Source of the DNA: Enterobacteriaceae bacterium RIT714
GTDB lineage: Bacteria; Pseudomonadota; Gammaproteobacteria; Enterobacterales; Enterobacteriaceae
Assembly: GCA_009668015.1 (NCBI GenBank)
Contig: WJYB01000007.1
Span: forward strand, 124,001-188,000
Direction of reading: 5' to 3'
DNA length: 64,000 nucleotides
In this document: positions 53,632-64,000 of the stretch, piece by piece
Position numbering within the stretch: the first letter of the stretch is position 1
Layout: each line of letters opens with the position of its first letter
The notes under the pieces: model-generated
What the model saw: the letters and a program-made list of their open reading frames with translations, nothing else
Database searches by the model: none
What the model was told of the DNA's origin: nothing
Position numbers and translations under genes: made by a program

Positions 53632-54246
53632 ATGATGCTGCGTCGCTTACTGCAACTTTATGTCGGGCTGGGATTTTACGGGCTTTCTACCGCGATGTTC
53701 GTGCGCGCTGATTTGGGCGCCGATCCGTGGAACGTGTTTCATCTTGGCGTGGCCAGACTGCTGGCGATGGATATCGGTACGGTGATGATTCTGACCGGCG
53801 CACTGGTTCTGCTGTTCTGGATACCGCTGCGTCAGCGCCCCGGACTCGGGACGATAAGCAATGTGATCGTGATTGGCCTGGCCGCCGATGCGGCGTTATC
53901 GCTGTTGCCTGAGCTGAGTTCACTGGCGGCCCGCAGCGCGCTGCTGCTGTCGGCGGTGGTGGTGAATGCGCTGGCAACGGGAATGTACATCGGGGCGGGC
54001 TTTGGTTCCGGCCCGCGTGACGGCCTGATGACCGGGATCCACGCCCGCACCGGCTGGTCGGTCCGTAGCGTGCGTACGGCAATTGAAGTGTCTGTGTTGC
54101 TGATTGGTTGCGTACTTGGCGGAACCTTTGGCGTGGGCACGGTGTTGTATGCGTTGACCATCGGCCCGCTGATCCAGATTTGTCTGCCGTGGTTCCGTCA
54201 AAAACCACGGGTCAATATTGCCCCGCAACCGGAACGAATTGTCTAA
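53632..54246 (+). CDS. yczE: YczE/YyaS/YitT-family membrane protein
   Basis: A 204-residue integral membrane protein with about five transmembrane segments (YVGLGFYGLSTAMFV; VMILTGALVLLFWIPL; and others). The family signature GADPWNVFHLG lies after TM1, and GAGFGSGPRDGLMTGI in the loop before the fourth segment. AGGAG precedes the ATG. The function is unknown; members paired with MocR regulators are suspected transporters. Divergent from yczR. Confidence 0.87.
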   Translation: MMLRRLLQLYVGLGFYGLSTAMFVRADLGADPWNVFHLGVARLLAMDIGTVMILTGALVLLFWIPLRQRPGLGTISNVIVIGLAADAALSLLPELSSLAARSALLLSAVVVNALATGMYIGAGFGSGPRDGLMTGIHARTGWSVRSVRTAIEVSVLLIGCVLGGTFGVGTVLYALTIGPLIQICLPWFRQKPRVNIAPQPERIV

Positions 54247-54322
54247 TACGGCGAAGCGCTCACATGCTTTCACTGACGCACTGTGCCAGAATATCCCTCT
54301 TTCCCGTTGCGATGTGAAAAGC

Positions 54323-55387
54323 ATGAAAGCCATTACCCTGTATGACGTTGCCCGCCTGGCGGGCGTTTCTTATCAGACGGTTTCCCGCGTGATTAACGAC
54401 GCGGATCACGTCTCTTCACGCACCCGGGAAAAGGTGCAGCAGGCGATGGCCGAGCTGCATTATGTGCCCAATCGCGGTGCCCAGCAGCTGGCCGGGAAGC
54501 GCACCCGTACGCTTGGGCTTATTACCACCGATCTGGCGCTGCATGCTCCCTCGCAGATCGCTTCGGCGGTCAAATCCCGCGCGGGAGAGTGCGGCGCAAT
54601 TGTGCTGATTTCAATGGTTGAGCATCCGCAGCTTTGTCAGGCCGCGCTGCAGGAGCTGCTGGCGCAACGTGTGGAAGGCTTGCTGGTCAATGTCCCTTTG
54701 GACGATCCTGAAGCCGAAAAGCTTCGTCAGCTGGCCGCGCCGATCCCGGTATTATTCTTTGATGTGTCGCCATCCGCTCAGGTTCACCGCCTGGCGTTTG
54801 ACGCGGAGCAGGGGGCGAGGCTGGGAGCGGAACATCTGACATCGCTCGGACACCGGCGTATCGCGTTGCTCAGTGGCCCGGAAAGTTCCGTCTCGTCACG
54901 CGCGCGTCTGGCGGGCTGGCAGGCGCATCTGGCGCAGGCAAATATCGTTCCGTGCGCCATCGCGCAGGGCGACTGGAGCGCCGCTTCCGGTTATGAAAAA
55001 GGGCACCAGCTGCTGGCGGGCGCGACACTCCCCGACGCCATTCTGGTCGCCAACGATCAGATGGCGCTGGGCGTAATGCGCGCCTGCGCCGAGCGGGGGA
55101 TTGCCGTACCCGGACAGCTCTCCGTGGTGGGATTTGATGATACCGCCGACAGCGCCTGGTTTTCACCGCCGCTGACCACCATTCGCCAGGCGTTCCGGGC
55201 TGCCGGCGAGCGCAGCGTCGAGTGGCTGCTCTCTCCTTCGAGCGACGAACGCTGGCAAATGCAGCTCCCCGTGACGCTGGTGGAGCGCCATTCCACCGCC
55301 CGACACGCTCCGTTCCAGGCCGATCGCGAAGCGCTGGCGCAGCAGCTTAAATCACTCGCCCTGATGGCTGAACAGCTGGCGCGGTGA
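54323..55387 (+). CDS. lacI: Lac repressor LacI
   Basis: LacI/GalR-family repressor. The N-terminal headpiece MKAITLYDVARLAGVSYQTV and SRVINDADHVSSRTREKV matches E. coli LacI closely, including the recognition-helix YQ residues that read AATTGTGAGC. The ATG at 54323 gives 354 residues; a GTG nine bases upstream (as in the E. coli start) is an alternative. The hinge helix has GAQQLAGKRT, and the periplasmic-binding-like core spans about 62-330. A Leu-rich C-terminal helix (ALAQQLKSLALMAEQLA) suggests tetramers. It lies 106 bases before lacZ. Confidence 0.93.
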   Translation: MKAITLYDVARLAGVSYQTVSRVINDADHVSSRTREKVQQAMAELHYVPNRGAQQLAGKRTRTLGLITTDLALHAPSQIASAVKSRAGECGAIVLISMVEHPQLCQAALQELLAQRVEGLLVNVPLDDPEAEKLRQLAAPIPVLFFDVSPSAQVHRLAFDAEQGARLGAEHLTSLGHRRIALLSGPESSVSSRARLAGWQAHLAQANIVPCAIAQGDWSAASGYEKGHQLLAGATLPDAILVANDQMALGVMRACAERGIAVPGQLSVVGFDDTADSAWFSPPLTTIRQAFRAAGERSVEWLLSPSSDERWQMQLPVTLVERHSTARHAPFQADREALAQQLKSLALMAEQLAR

Positions 55388-55396
55388 TCCTGGTTT

Positions 55397-55412
55397 TGTG
55401 ATCGCCCTCGCT
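55397..55412 (+). promoter_or_regulatory. Candidate CRP site of lacZ
   Basis: TGTGA, six bases, TCGCT: a perfect left half and a weak right half. Its centre is about 60 bases before the inferred start of transcription, the class I position used in E. coli lac. Confidence 0.5.
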
Positions 55413-55429
55413 TTGCGGGGGAACGATCC

Positions 55430-55458
55430 TTTACCCGGCTTCTTCTCCAGGGCATTGT
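55430..55458 (+). promoter_or_regulatory. Probable lacZ promoter
   Basis: TTTACC (-35), 17 bases, CATTGT (-10). The order and spacing to the operator copy E. coli lac (TTTACA, TATGTT), one base shorter overall. The weak -10 fits CRP dependence. Confidence 0.5.
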
Positions 55459-55464
55459 GACTAA

Positions 55465-58580
<3,116 letters not shown>

Positions 58581-58642
58581 ACTTAACCTCGTCAGATGCG
58601 GTCACAACAGGTGGCCGCACGCTCACTTCGGAGGTTTGACTC

Positions 58643-58996
58643 ATGAAGTATGTCGATGGTTTTGTCGTTGCCGTTCCCGCGGAAAATAAGGAGGCTTATC
58701 GCGAAATGGCGGCAAAAGCGGCCCCGCTGTTTAAAGAATTTGGTGCGCTACGCATTGTCGAGTGCTGGGCTGATGATGTTCCGGATGGAAAAGTCACCGA
58801 CTTTCGCATGGCGGTGAAAGCAGAAGAGGGGGAACAGGTCGTCTTCAGCTGGATAGAGTACCCGTCGAAAGAGGTTCGCGATGCGGCCAACCAAAAGTTG
58901 ATGTCCGATCCACGCATGAAGGAGTTTGGCGAGTCGATGCCTTTTGATGGCAAACGGATGATCTATGGCGGATTTTCTCCGCTGCTCGACGAGTGA
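58643..58996 (+). CDS. ybaA: DUF1428-family protein YbaA
   Basis: A 117-residue protein of the DUF1428 family, with the dimeric alpha/beta barrel (ferredoxin-like) fold. It keeps MKYVDGFVVAVPAENKEAYREMA at the start and MPFDGKRMIYGGF at the end. The E. coli gene has the same length. Function unknown. It marks the return of the conserved backbone after the insert and is convergent with pdeB. Confidence 0.95.
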   Translation: MKYVDGFVVAVPAENKEAYREMAAKAAPLFKEFGALRIVECWADDVPDGKVTDFRMAVKAEEGEQVVFSWIEYPSKEVRDAANQKLMSDPRMKEFGESMPFDGKRMIYGGFSPLLDE

Positions 58997-59005
58997 CGAT
59001 CCGCG

Positions 59006-59026
59006 CCCGGCGAGACTGGCCGGGCC
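59006..59026. terminator. Possible shared terminator of ybaA and pdeB
   Basis: The six-pair GC hairpin CCCGGC/GCCGGG lies between the convergent genes but lacks a clear T run. Confidence 0.4.
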
Positions 59027-60586
59027 TTAATCCGGGTCGAGATTATTCTCCGCCCAGAAGATAAACTCCGCTTTGGGCAGTGCCTTGCTGTAAAGCCAGC
59101 CCTGCCCGTACTGGACCCCGTGGCGGCGCAGCCACTCCAGTTGTCCTTCGGTTTCAATCCCTTCCGCGACCATCGCCATATTCAACGATTTCGCCATTTC
59201 GATAATGTGCGGCGTCACGTTTTTGTATTCCAGAGCATCCACGAACGACTTATCAATCTTGAGTGTATCAACATCAAGGTCCTGCAGATAACTGAGGCTT
59301 GAGTAACCGGTGCCGAAATCGTCGATATAAACGGGATGCCCTGCGCGGCGGAAGCTGGCAATAGCCGGTGCGCTGAACTGCGGATCGGCAAACCCTCGCT
59401 CGGTTAACTCCAGTGCAATCTGCTGCGGCTGAATCTGCCACTGATTCAGAAGGCGACCCAGCAGCGGCGGTAGCTCACTGCAAAACAGATCTGCCGGCGA
59501 GAGGTTCACTGAAATATGCTGTTCAGGATGATGGTGTAACCACTCTCCCATGTCCTCAAATACCTTTTCGATGACCAGTCTGGTTAAGCGGGTTATCAGC
59601 CCGGTCTGCTCTGCCAGAGGGATAAAAATTTCCGGTGAAAGCAGGCTACCGTCCGGCTGTGGCCAGCGGACGAGGGCTTCGGCACCGGTTATTTTATCGC
59701 TGTCCAGTGCCACAATGGGCTGATAATGGACGACGAATTCACGCGCATTAATCGCGTCCAGCAGGCGATTACGCGGAGATTGCAGACGATGCAGAATACG
59801 CAGGACGAAGAGTGCGGCAAGGGAGCTGACCAGAGCGCCAAACGGTAGCCAGAAAAGCAGCTGTTGATGCCAGCTCTCTTTCAGCGGTTTGAGCGCGGCC
59901 CAGGCGACAACCGAGAAGCGCAGTTCTGGCACCTCTTTAGCCACGTACATTGAACCTTCGTATTGCAAAGGGGCCAGATTTTGCTGCTGTAATCGCGTCC
60001 AGATGGATTGCGCAAGCGGAGTACTGCTGGCGAAAATCAAATCGCTGTCATTGCCCACCAGCGCAGCGTCAATCGGCCAGGAACCGAACGGGATCACGTC
60101 AATGAGGGATGACGGATCGACCATGACGAGGTAATGCTCTGATCCCAGCACCATCTTATAACGACGAATACCGAGATCGTTCTGCTGCGTCAGCCAGGCG
60201 TTATAGCCTTCACGCGTGACGCGCATCGGCGGTGGAAGGGGGACGGCGTTACTGACCTGTTCGAGCGAGGAACAAACAGGCTTCTGGTTTTCAATGTAGG
60301 TGACTTCCTGAACATAACGATGAGAAAACGAGACACGGCGCATCGCCAGCAGATGATCGTGGCTACAGGGAACCCCTTTCCAGGTGTCGATCTGGGCTAA
60401 CGCCTCTTTGGCCTGAGCAATCACTATATTGGTGCGAATCAGCACCCGCGATGAATAGCGGTCCAGATCCTGAACAAACCGGTCTTCTGCCTGACGATGC
60501 GCCAGCCAGACGCTCAGACATATCGGGATCAGCACGGCAAAGATCAGAACACCAGTCACCAGGCTAACCAGATGGCGAGTTGTCAT
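59027..60586 (-). CDS. pdeB: Cyclic di-GMP phosphodiesterase PdeB (CSS-EAL)
   Basis: A 519-residue inner-membrane enzyme. An N-terminal helix (LVTGVLIFAVLIPICLSVWLA) is followed by a periplasmic CSS-motif domain with VCSSLEQ and a partner Cys (VPCSHDHL), then a second helix (LFWLPFGALVSSLAALFVLRIL) and a cytosolic EAL domain (about 265-505). The catalytic residues are present: GAEALVRW, NLSPADL, ELTERGF, DDFGTGYSSLSYL and IDKSFV. In this family disulfide state of the periplasmic domain, set by DsbA/DsbB, controls activity and stability. Formerly ylaB. Confidence 0.95.
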   Translation of the reverse strand: MTTRHLVSLVTGVLIFAVLIPICLSVWLAHRQAEDRFVQDLDRYSSRVLIRTNIVIAQAKEALAQIDTWKGVPCSHDHLLAMRRVSFSHRYVQEVTYIENQKPVCSSLEQVSNAVPLPPPMRVTREGYNAWLTQQNDLGIRRYKMVLGSEHYLVMVDPSSLIDVIPFGSWPIDAALVGNDSDLIFASSTPLAQSIWTRLQQQNLAPLQYEGSMYVAKEVPELRFSVVAWAALKPLKESWHQQLLFWLPFGALVSSLAALFVLRILHRLQSPRNRLLDAINAREFVVHYQPIVALDSDKITGAEALVRWPQPDGSLLSPEIFIPLAEQTGLITRLTRLVIEKVFEDMGEWLHHHPEQHISVNLSPADLFCSELPPLLGRLLNQWQIQPQQIALELTERGFADPQFSAPAIASFRRAGHPVYIDDFGTGYSSLSYLQDLDVDTLKIDKSFVDALEYKNVTPHIIEMAKSLNMAMVAEGIETEGQLEWLRRHGVQYGQGWLYSKALPKAEFIFWAENNLDPD

Positions 60587-60680
60587 GCTACGGTTTCCTT
60601 CCTGATGTGCTGAATTAAATTATCGGAGAATGATAATCTTATAGCATGCGGCGAGGGTTGATTTGATTCAGGTAAGGCCA

Positions 60681-61400
60681 ATGAAAAAAAAAGAATTTGT
60701 TACGCAAGATCTGCTGAGCAAAATTTACCAGGAGACCACGCCGGGGCCGCGTAAACTGTCGCCGGAAAGGCAGCTCGCCGAAGAGTACGGTGTGTCGCGG
60801 TTTACCATACGCCAGGCGCTGGAAAAGCTGGTGAGCATTGGTGTGGTGAGGATTGTGCAGGGGTCGGGGATCTGGATCAATGAGCAGGCGCGTAATAACC
60901 CTCTGGTTTATAACTCGATTACGGAAAAACGCTTCGATCAGATCCGCTACCGGATGATCAGCCTGCATAAAAAGCGTCCCGACCGCGCTGCGCAGCAGAT
61001 TTTTGGCATCCCCGAGGAGAGCTTTATCTGGCACTTTTGCCGTCTTCGCTACGTGGATGATGTACCGGTGCAGCTTGAGGTATCCAGTATGCCGGTAACG
61101 GATTTTCCCGATCTCAACCAACAGGCGATTGAGCGTTCGATCCAGCAATATGTACTGAGTAAAGGGTTAACTATTTCGCATATGTTGACCACCTATCGCG
61201 CCGTAAGCGTGAGCCGTGAACAGGCGGTGATACTGGGCTGCAAAAAGGGCAGCCCGGCAATGCACATTAATAATCGCGGTATTCTGGACGGCGGACGCGT
61301 GTTTGAAGTGAGTGACATCATCGACATCAACTACACCTGCACCTACGTTATTCCCTACAACCGCGATAATCTGGCGTGGCGGCAAAATCAGGGCGTATGA
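60681..61400 (+). CDS. GntR/HutC-family regulator with UTRA domain
   Basis: The ATG at 60681 ([20 protein letters not shown]), with TAAGG upstream, gives 239 residues. The N-terminal winged helix (about 5-75; [24 protein letters not shown]) is followed by a UTRA ligand domain (about 90-235; [12 protein letters not shown]). It is distinct from the regulator at 4668. Its 3' end overlaps the convergent dehydratase gene by 13 bases. It probably controls the dehydratase and PTS genes, using a sugar phosphate or sugar acid as signal. Inserted between pdeB and where ylaC lies in E. coli. Confidence 0.86.
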   Translation: MKKKEFVTQDLLSKIYQETTPGPRKLSPERQLAEEYGVSRFTIRQALEKLVSIGVVRIVQGSGIWINEQARNNPLVYNSITEKRFDQIRYRMISLHKKRPDRAAQQIFGIPEESFIWHFCRLRYVDDVPVQLEVSSMPVTDFPDLNQQAIERSIQQYVLSKGLTISHMLTTYRAVSVSREQAVILGCKKGSPAMHINNRGILDGGRVFEVSDIIDINYTCTYVIPYNRDNLAWRQNQGV

Positions 61401-62587
61401 ATCGCGCCATCGGGCAGGCGGCTCTGCGTCCATTCATGCGGGCGATAGAGAACAGGATGCGCGAGTGCCAACGCTTCGTTGAATCCGACGCCAATTCCCG
61501 CCCCGACGGGTGGATAGACAAATCCCTCTTTCACTTCAGGCGCACCCGGGAAGACGCTATCCGTGGTGGCCGAGCGGGGAATAAACTCCTGGATGGCGGC
61601 ATTGTGCAGATGAATATTCAGATGCGTATTTACCGCCACGCCAATTGGGGTCATATCGCCCGGTCCATGCCACGCCAGACGGATCCCAAAGGCCTGACAC
61701 AGATGCGCCAGCTTCAGTGCCGGTGTAATTCCCCCGATCTGAGAAACGTGGCAGCGAATAAAATCAATGCGGCGGTTAACGATCAGATCGTGCCATTCGG
61801 CAGGATTATTGAATAATTCGCCCATCGCCAGCGGAACACAGCTTTGCTGACGGATTTGTTCCAGCCAGCCGCTTTGCTGGGGCGGCAAAATATCTTCGAT
61901 GAAATAGGGCTGGAAGGGTTCGAGTTGTTTAGCCAGTTGAACCGCTTGCTGGGGAAATAACCGCTCATGGACGTCGTGAAGAATATGCAGTTTCCAGCCA
62001 TATTTTTCGCGCAGGGCGCGGAACATCTCAACGGTATTATTCATGTATTCATGCTGATCGAACCACGCGCCGGGCGTTGGATTATCCGGCGAGTGAAGCT
62101 CCGACGGCGTGCCGCCGTAAAAGCCGAGCTGGCAGCGAATATGGCGATATCCGCGGGCAATGAGGGCATCCACCGAGGCGAACAGCTCCTCCAGCGTTTC
62201 GCCGCTGGCGTGGCTGTAGGCAGCAATCGCATCACGGGATTTTCCGCCAAACAGCTGATACAGCGGCATCCCGGCGAGCTGGCCTTTAATGTCCCAGAGT
62301 GCCATATCGACGCCCGATATCGCATTGTTCATCACCGGGCCGTTACGCCAGTAGGCGTTCACGTTCATCATCTGCCACAGGTCTTCAATGTTGTTGGCAT
62401 CGCGCCCGATGAGCAACGGTTTGAGATACTCATCGACCAACGTTTTAACCGCCAGCGGACGTTGCTGGAAAGTGGCGCAGCCGTGGCCGATGATGCCCTG
62501 TTCAGTCGTGACACGGACGGTCACCAGATTGTGTCGGTCCGGGCGAGTAATAAAACACTCGATATTTTTGATAATCACAGGCGTCAC
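61388..62587 (-). CDS. Enolase-superfamily sugar-acid dehydratase (ManD/RspA family)
   Basis: A 399-residue member of the mandelate racemase/mannonate dehydratase group. The start was placed at a GTG at 62587 with AAAGGAG seven bases before it; the open frame runs seven codons further. Magnesium ligands and active-site motifs are visible: HDVHER (about 210), [32 protein letters not shown] and [12 protein letters not shown]. RspA-type members dehydrate D-mannonate or D-gluconate slowly or not at all, so the substrate is uncertain. It is divergent from the PTS gene, suggesting that the imported sugar or its acid is the substrate. Confidence 0.87.
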   Translation of the reverse strand: MTPVIIKNIECFITRPDRHNLVTVRVTTEQGIIGHGCATFQQRPLAVKTLVDEYLKPLLIGRDANNIEDLWQMMNVNAYWRNGPVMNNAISGVDMALWDIKGQLAGMPLYQLFGGKSRDAIAAYSHASGETLEELFASVDALIARGYRHIRCQLGFYGGTPSELHSPDNPTPGAWFDQHEYMNNTVEMFRALREKYGWKLHILHDVHERLFPQQAVQLAKQLEPFQPYFIEDILPPQQSGWLEQIRQQSCVPLAMGELFNNPAEWHDLIVNRRIDFIRCHVSQIGGITPALKLAHLCQAFGIRLAWHGPGDMTPIGVAVNTHLNIHLHNAAIQEFIPRSATTDSVFPGAPEVKEGFVYPPVGAGIGVGFNEALALAHPVLYRPHEWTQSRLPDGAIHTP

Positions 62588-62767
62588 GAAATAACTCCTT
62601 TGCTGCACTGTGGGAATAGGTTATGGCGAATATCATCGCCCTAAAAAAGGGGGCGGGTAAACCGTTTTTTTTACTATTTATTTTGGTCAGTTATTTCATG
62701 GTAATGTAATTAAAAACCATACCAATTTTGCTATCACTCGCTTTTTAGCGCCTTGTGGTTGGCTAAT

Positions 62768-62783
62768 TGTGAGCGATATCAAA
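62768..62783. promoter_or_regulatory. CRP site / lac-operator-like half-site before the PTS gene
   Basis: TGTGA, six bases, TCAAA fits CRP with one mismatch. The same place begins AATTGTGAGCG (62765-62775), the left half of the lac operator, shared over 11 bases with the operator at 55465. It lies 83-98 bases before the EIIBC start, in the gap shared with the divergent dehydratase gene. The rest of 62588-62865 is AT-rich without a gene. Confidence 0.55.
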
Positions 62784-62865
62784 TTTTATTGGTTTGTTTT
62801 GTGGTCTGGGTTTAATTATGCTTCATGGCAACATTAAAACGACAACATCACTCGGCAGGAGATTT

Positions 62866-64000
62866 ATGGGCACGCAAGAAGCCATTAATAATATTATTCG
62901 TCTGGTCGGCGGCCAGGGGAATATTAATAAAGTCTGGCACTGCATGACGCGACTTCGCTTTGATTTAATTGACGATAATAAAGTTGATCAAACGGAGATA
63001 AAAAAACTGCCTGGCGTGCTGGGCGCGCAGCTCCAGAGCGATCAGTTTCAGGTGATTATCGGACCTAAAGTAAACAGCTGGTATGAGCAAATGCTCAGCG
63101 TGTTGGGCGACAAAGACGACGCGACGGCAGCGGTGGCGCCGAAAGGGCGCAAGAGCCTGGTATCACTGTTTATGGATACCGTTTCGGGCGTGTTTGGTCC
63201 GATTGTTCCGGCAATCGCGGGCGCGGGAATGATCAAAGGGTTGTTGGCCGGCCTGATTGCGCTAAAAGTGGTTTCCGCCAAAAGCGATACGGTGATGGTG
63301 ATCGATCTGATCGCCAGCGGCGTCTTTTATTTCCTGCCGTTTTTCCTGGCGGTCTCTGCGGCAAAGATCTTTAAAACCAATGAATATCTGGCGGCAGCCG
63401 TCGCGGCGTGCCTGATGTATCCGTCACTGATCGAGGCAGCCAAAGCGCTGGCGACGCATCAGGAGGGCGCGGTGAGCGCCATCTGGTTACTGGATGTGAT
63501 TCCGGTGTCGGTGTTTAACTACGCCTCCAGCGTGATCCCGGTGATCTTCTCTGTTCTGGCTCTGAGCTATATCCATCGCTGGGTGGATAGCATTATGCCT
63601 GACGTGTTAAAAACCGTCTTTACGCCAACGCTAACGCTGTTTTTAGGCGCCCTGGCAGCGCTGGTGGTGATTGGCCCGATTGGTATCTGGTTAGGCAAAG
63701 GACTGGCGCTGTTTATCGAAGGGCTGTTTAGCGTGTCGGCCAGTTTTGCTGGTCTGGTGGTCGGCGCCATTCGTCCGGTCGCGATTCTGACCGGTATGCA
63801 CCACGCGATGACGCCTATTGCACTGCAGAACTTCAGCGATCGCGGTTATGACATGCTGATGCCGATGATGTTTATGGCCAACATGGCGATTGCGGGCGCG
63901 ACGTTTGCGATCTGGCGTCTGAGCAACGATCGCCAGGAGAGAACGGTAACGCTCTCGGCCGCCATTTCTGCGCTGCTGGGGATTACTGAGCCGGCTCTGT
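62866..64000 (+). CDS. PTS EIIBC, beta-glucoside family, 3' end cut by window edge
   Basis: The ATG at 62866 (MGTQEAINNIIRLVGGQGNI), after GGCAGGAG, is open to the window edge; 378 codons are present. EIIB comes first (about 1-85), with the phospho-accepting Cys in VWHCMTRLRF and the typical LPGVLGAQLQSDQFQVIIG. EIIC follows (about 100 on), with GTVSGVFGP-type DTVSGVFGPIVPAIAGAGMIKG, GMHHAMTPI and, at the end, GITEPAL. Bgl-type proteins may carry a C-terminal EIIA, which would lie beyond the window. The sugar is unknown. Confidence 0.92.
   Translation, partial: MGTQEAINNIIRLVGGQGNINKVWHCMTRLRFDLIDDNKVDQTEIKKLPGVLGAQLQSDQFQVIIGPKVNSWYEQMLSVLGDKDDATAAVAPKGRKSLVSLFMDTVSGVFGPIVPAIAGAGMIKGLLAGLIALKVVSAKSDTVMVIDLIASGVFYFLPFFLAVSAAKIFKTNEYLAAAVAACLMYPSLIEAAKALATHQEGAVSAIWLLDVIPVSVFNYASSVIPVIFSVLALSYIHRWVDSIMPDVLKTVFTPTLTLFLGALAALVVIGPIGIWLGKGLALFIEGLFSVSASFAGLVVGAIRPVAILTGMHHAMTPIALQNFSDRGYDMLMPMMFMANMAIAGATFAIWRLSNDRQERTVTLSAAISALLGITEPAL

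Noticed and set aside
62698..62720. Inverted repeat ATGGT...ACCAT as an operator for the second GntR regulator
   Set aside because: Arms are only five bases with a 13-base spacer in AT-rich DNA; it does not fit the HutC site spacing.

Overview
This window is chromosomal DNA from a member of the Enterobacteriaceae, most like the Enterobacter/Lelliottia/Leclercia group. The backbone follows the Escherichia coli dxs to pdeB (ylaB) order gene by gene, with protein lengths identical or within a few residues. Accessory blocks break it at four places. No tRNA, rRNA, CRISPR array, insertion sequence or integrase was seen. The genus is an inference from gene content, not a measured identity.

Backbone, left to right. 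dxs (3' end cut by the window edge), ispA and xseB (isoprenoid precursors and exonuclease VII) diverge from thiI (4-thiouridine and thiamine). After the first insert come yajL-panE, yajQ, yajR, the cyoABCDE cytochrome bo3 operon, ampG-yajG, bolA, and the protein-quality block tig, clpP, clpX, lon, hupB and ppiD. Then follow ybaV, fadM, queC, ybaE, cof, a cysteine desulfhydrase-like gene divergent from decR, the ABC exporter pair mdlAB, the nitrogen-control pair glnK-amtB, tesB, ybaY, atl and the 4.5S RNA gene ffs. After the third insert come ybaA and pdeB. Recognisable control sites include a sigma-32 promoter before lon, a textbook sigma-54 promoter before glnK, and sigma-70 promoters before cyoA and ffs.

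Accessory blocks. (A) 4.67-8.75 kb, between thiI and yajL: a GntR/HutC regulator, a glucosamine-6-phosphate deaminase homologue, a GH4 phospho-glycosidase and a cellobiose-family PTS EIIC. A palindrome of the NagR/DasR operator type lies before the EIIC gene. Together they look like a pathway for a glucosamine-containing beta-disaccharide. (B) The cysteine desulfhydrase gene between cof and decR. (C) 44.0-58.6 kb, between ffs and ybaA: a possible 7-codon leader, a small membrane protein and a DUF1493 acyl-carrier-like protein; a five-gene chaperone-usher fimbrial operon with two pilins and an usher carrying an acidic insert; an AT-rich regulatory gap; a translationally coupled ribbon-helix-helix/unknown gene pair; a MocR regulator divergent from a YczE-type membrane protein; and lacI-lacZ with a complete lac-type control region but no permease gene. 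(D) 60.7 kb to the end, after pdeB: a second GntR regulator, an enolase-superfamily sugar-acid dehydratase, and a beta-glucoside-type PTS EIIBC cut by the window edge. A lac-operator/CRP-like site lies before the EIIBC gene.

The most novel-looking material is the coupled pair at 51.6-52.1 kb, the membrane protein/DUF1493 pair behind ffs, the glucosaminide locus with its altered GH4 motif, and the AATTGTGAGCG half-site shared by lacZ and the distant PTS gene.
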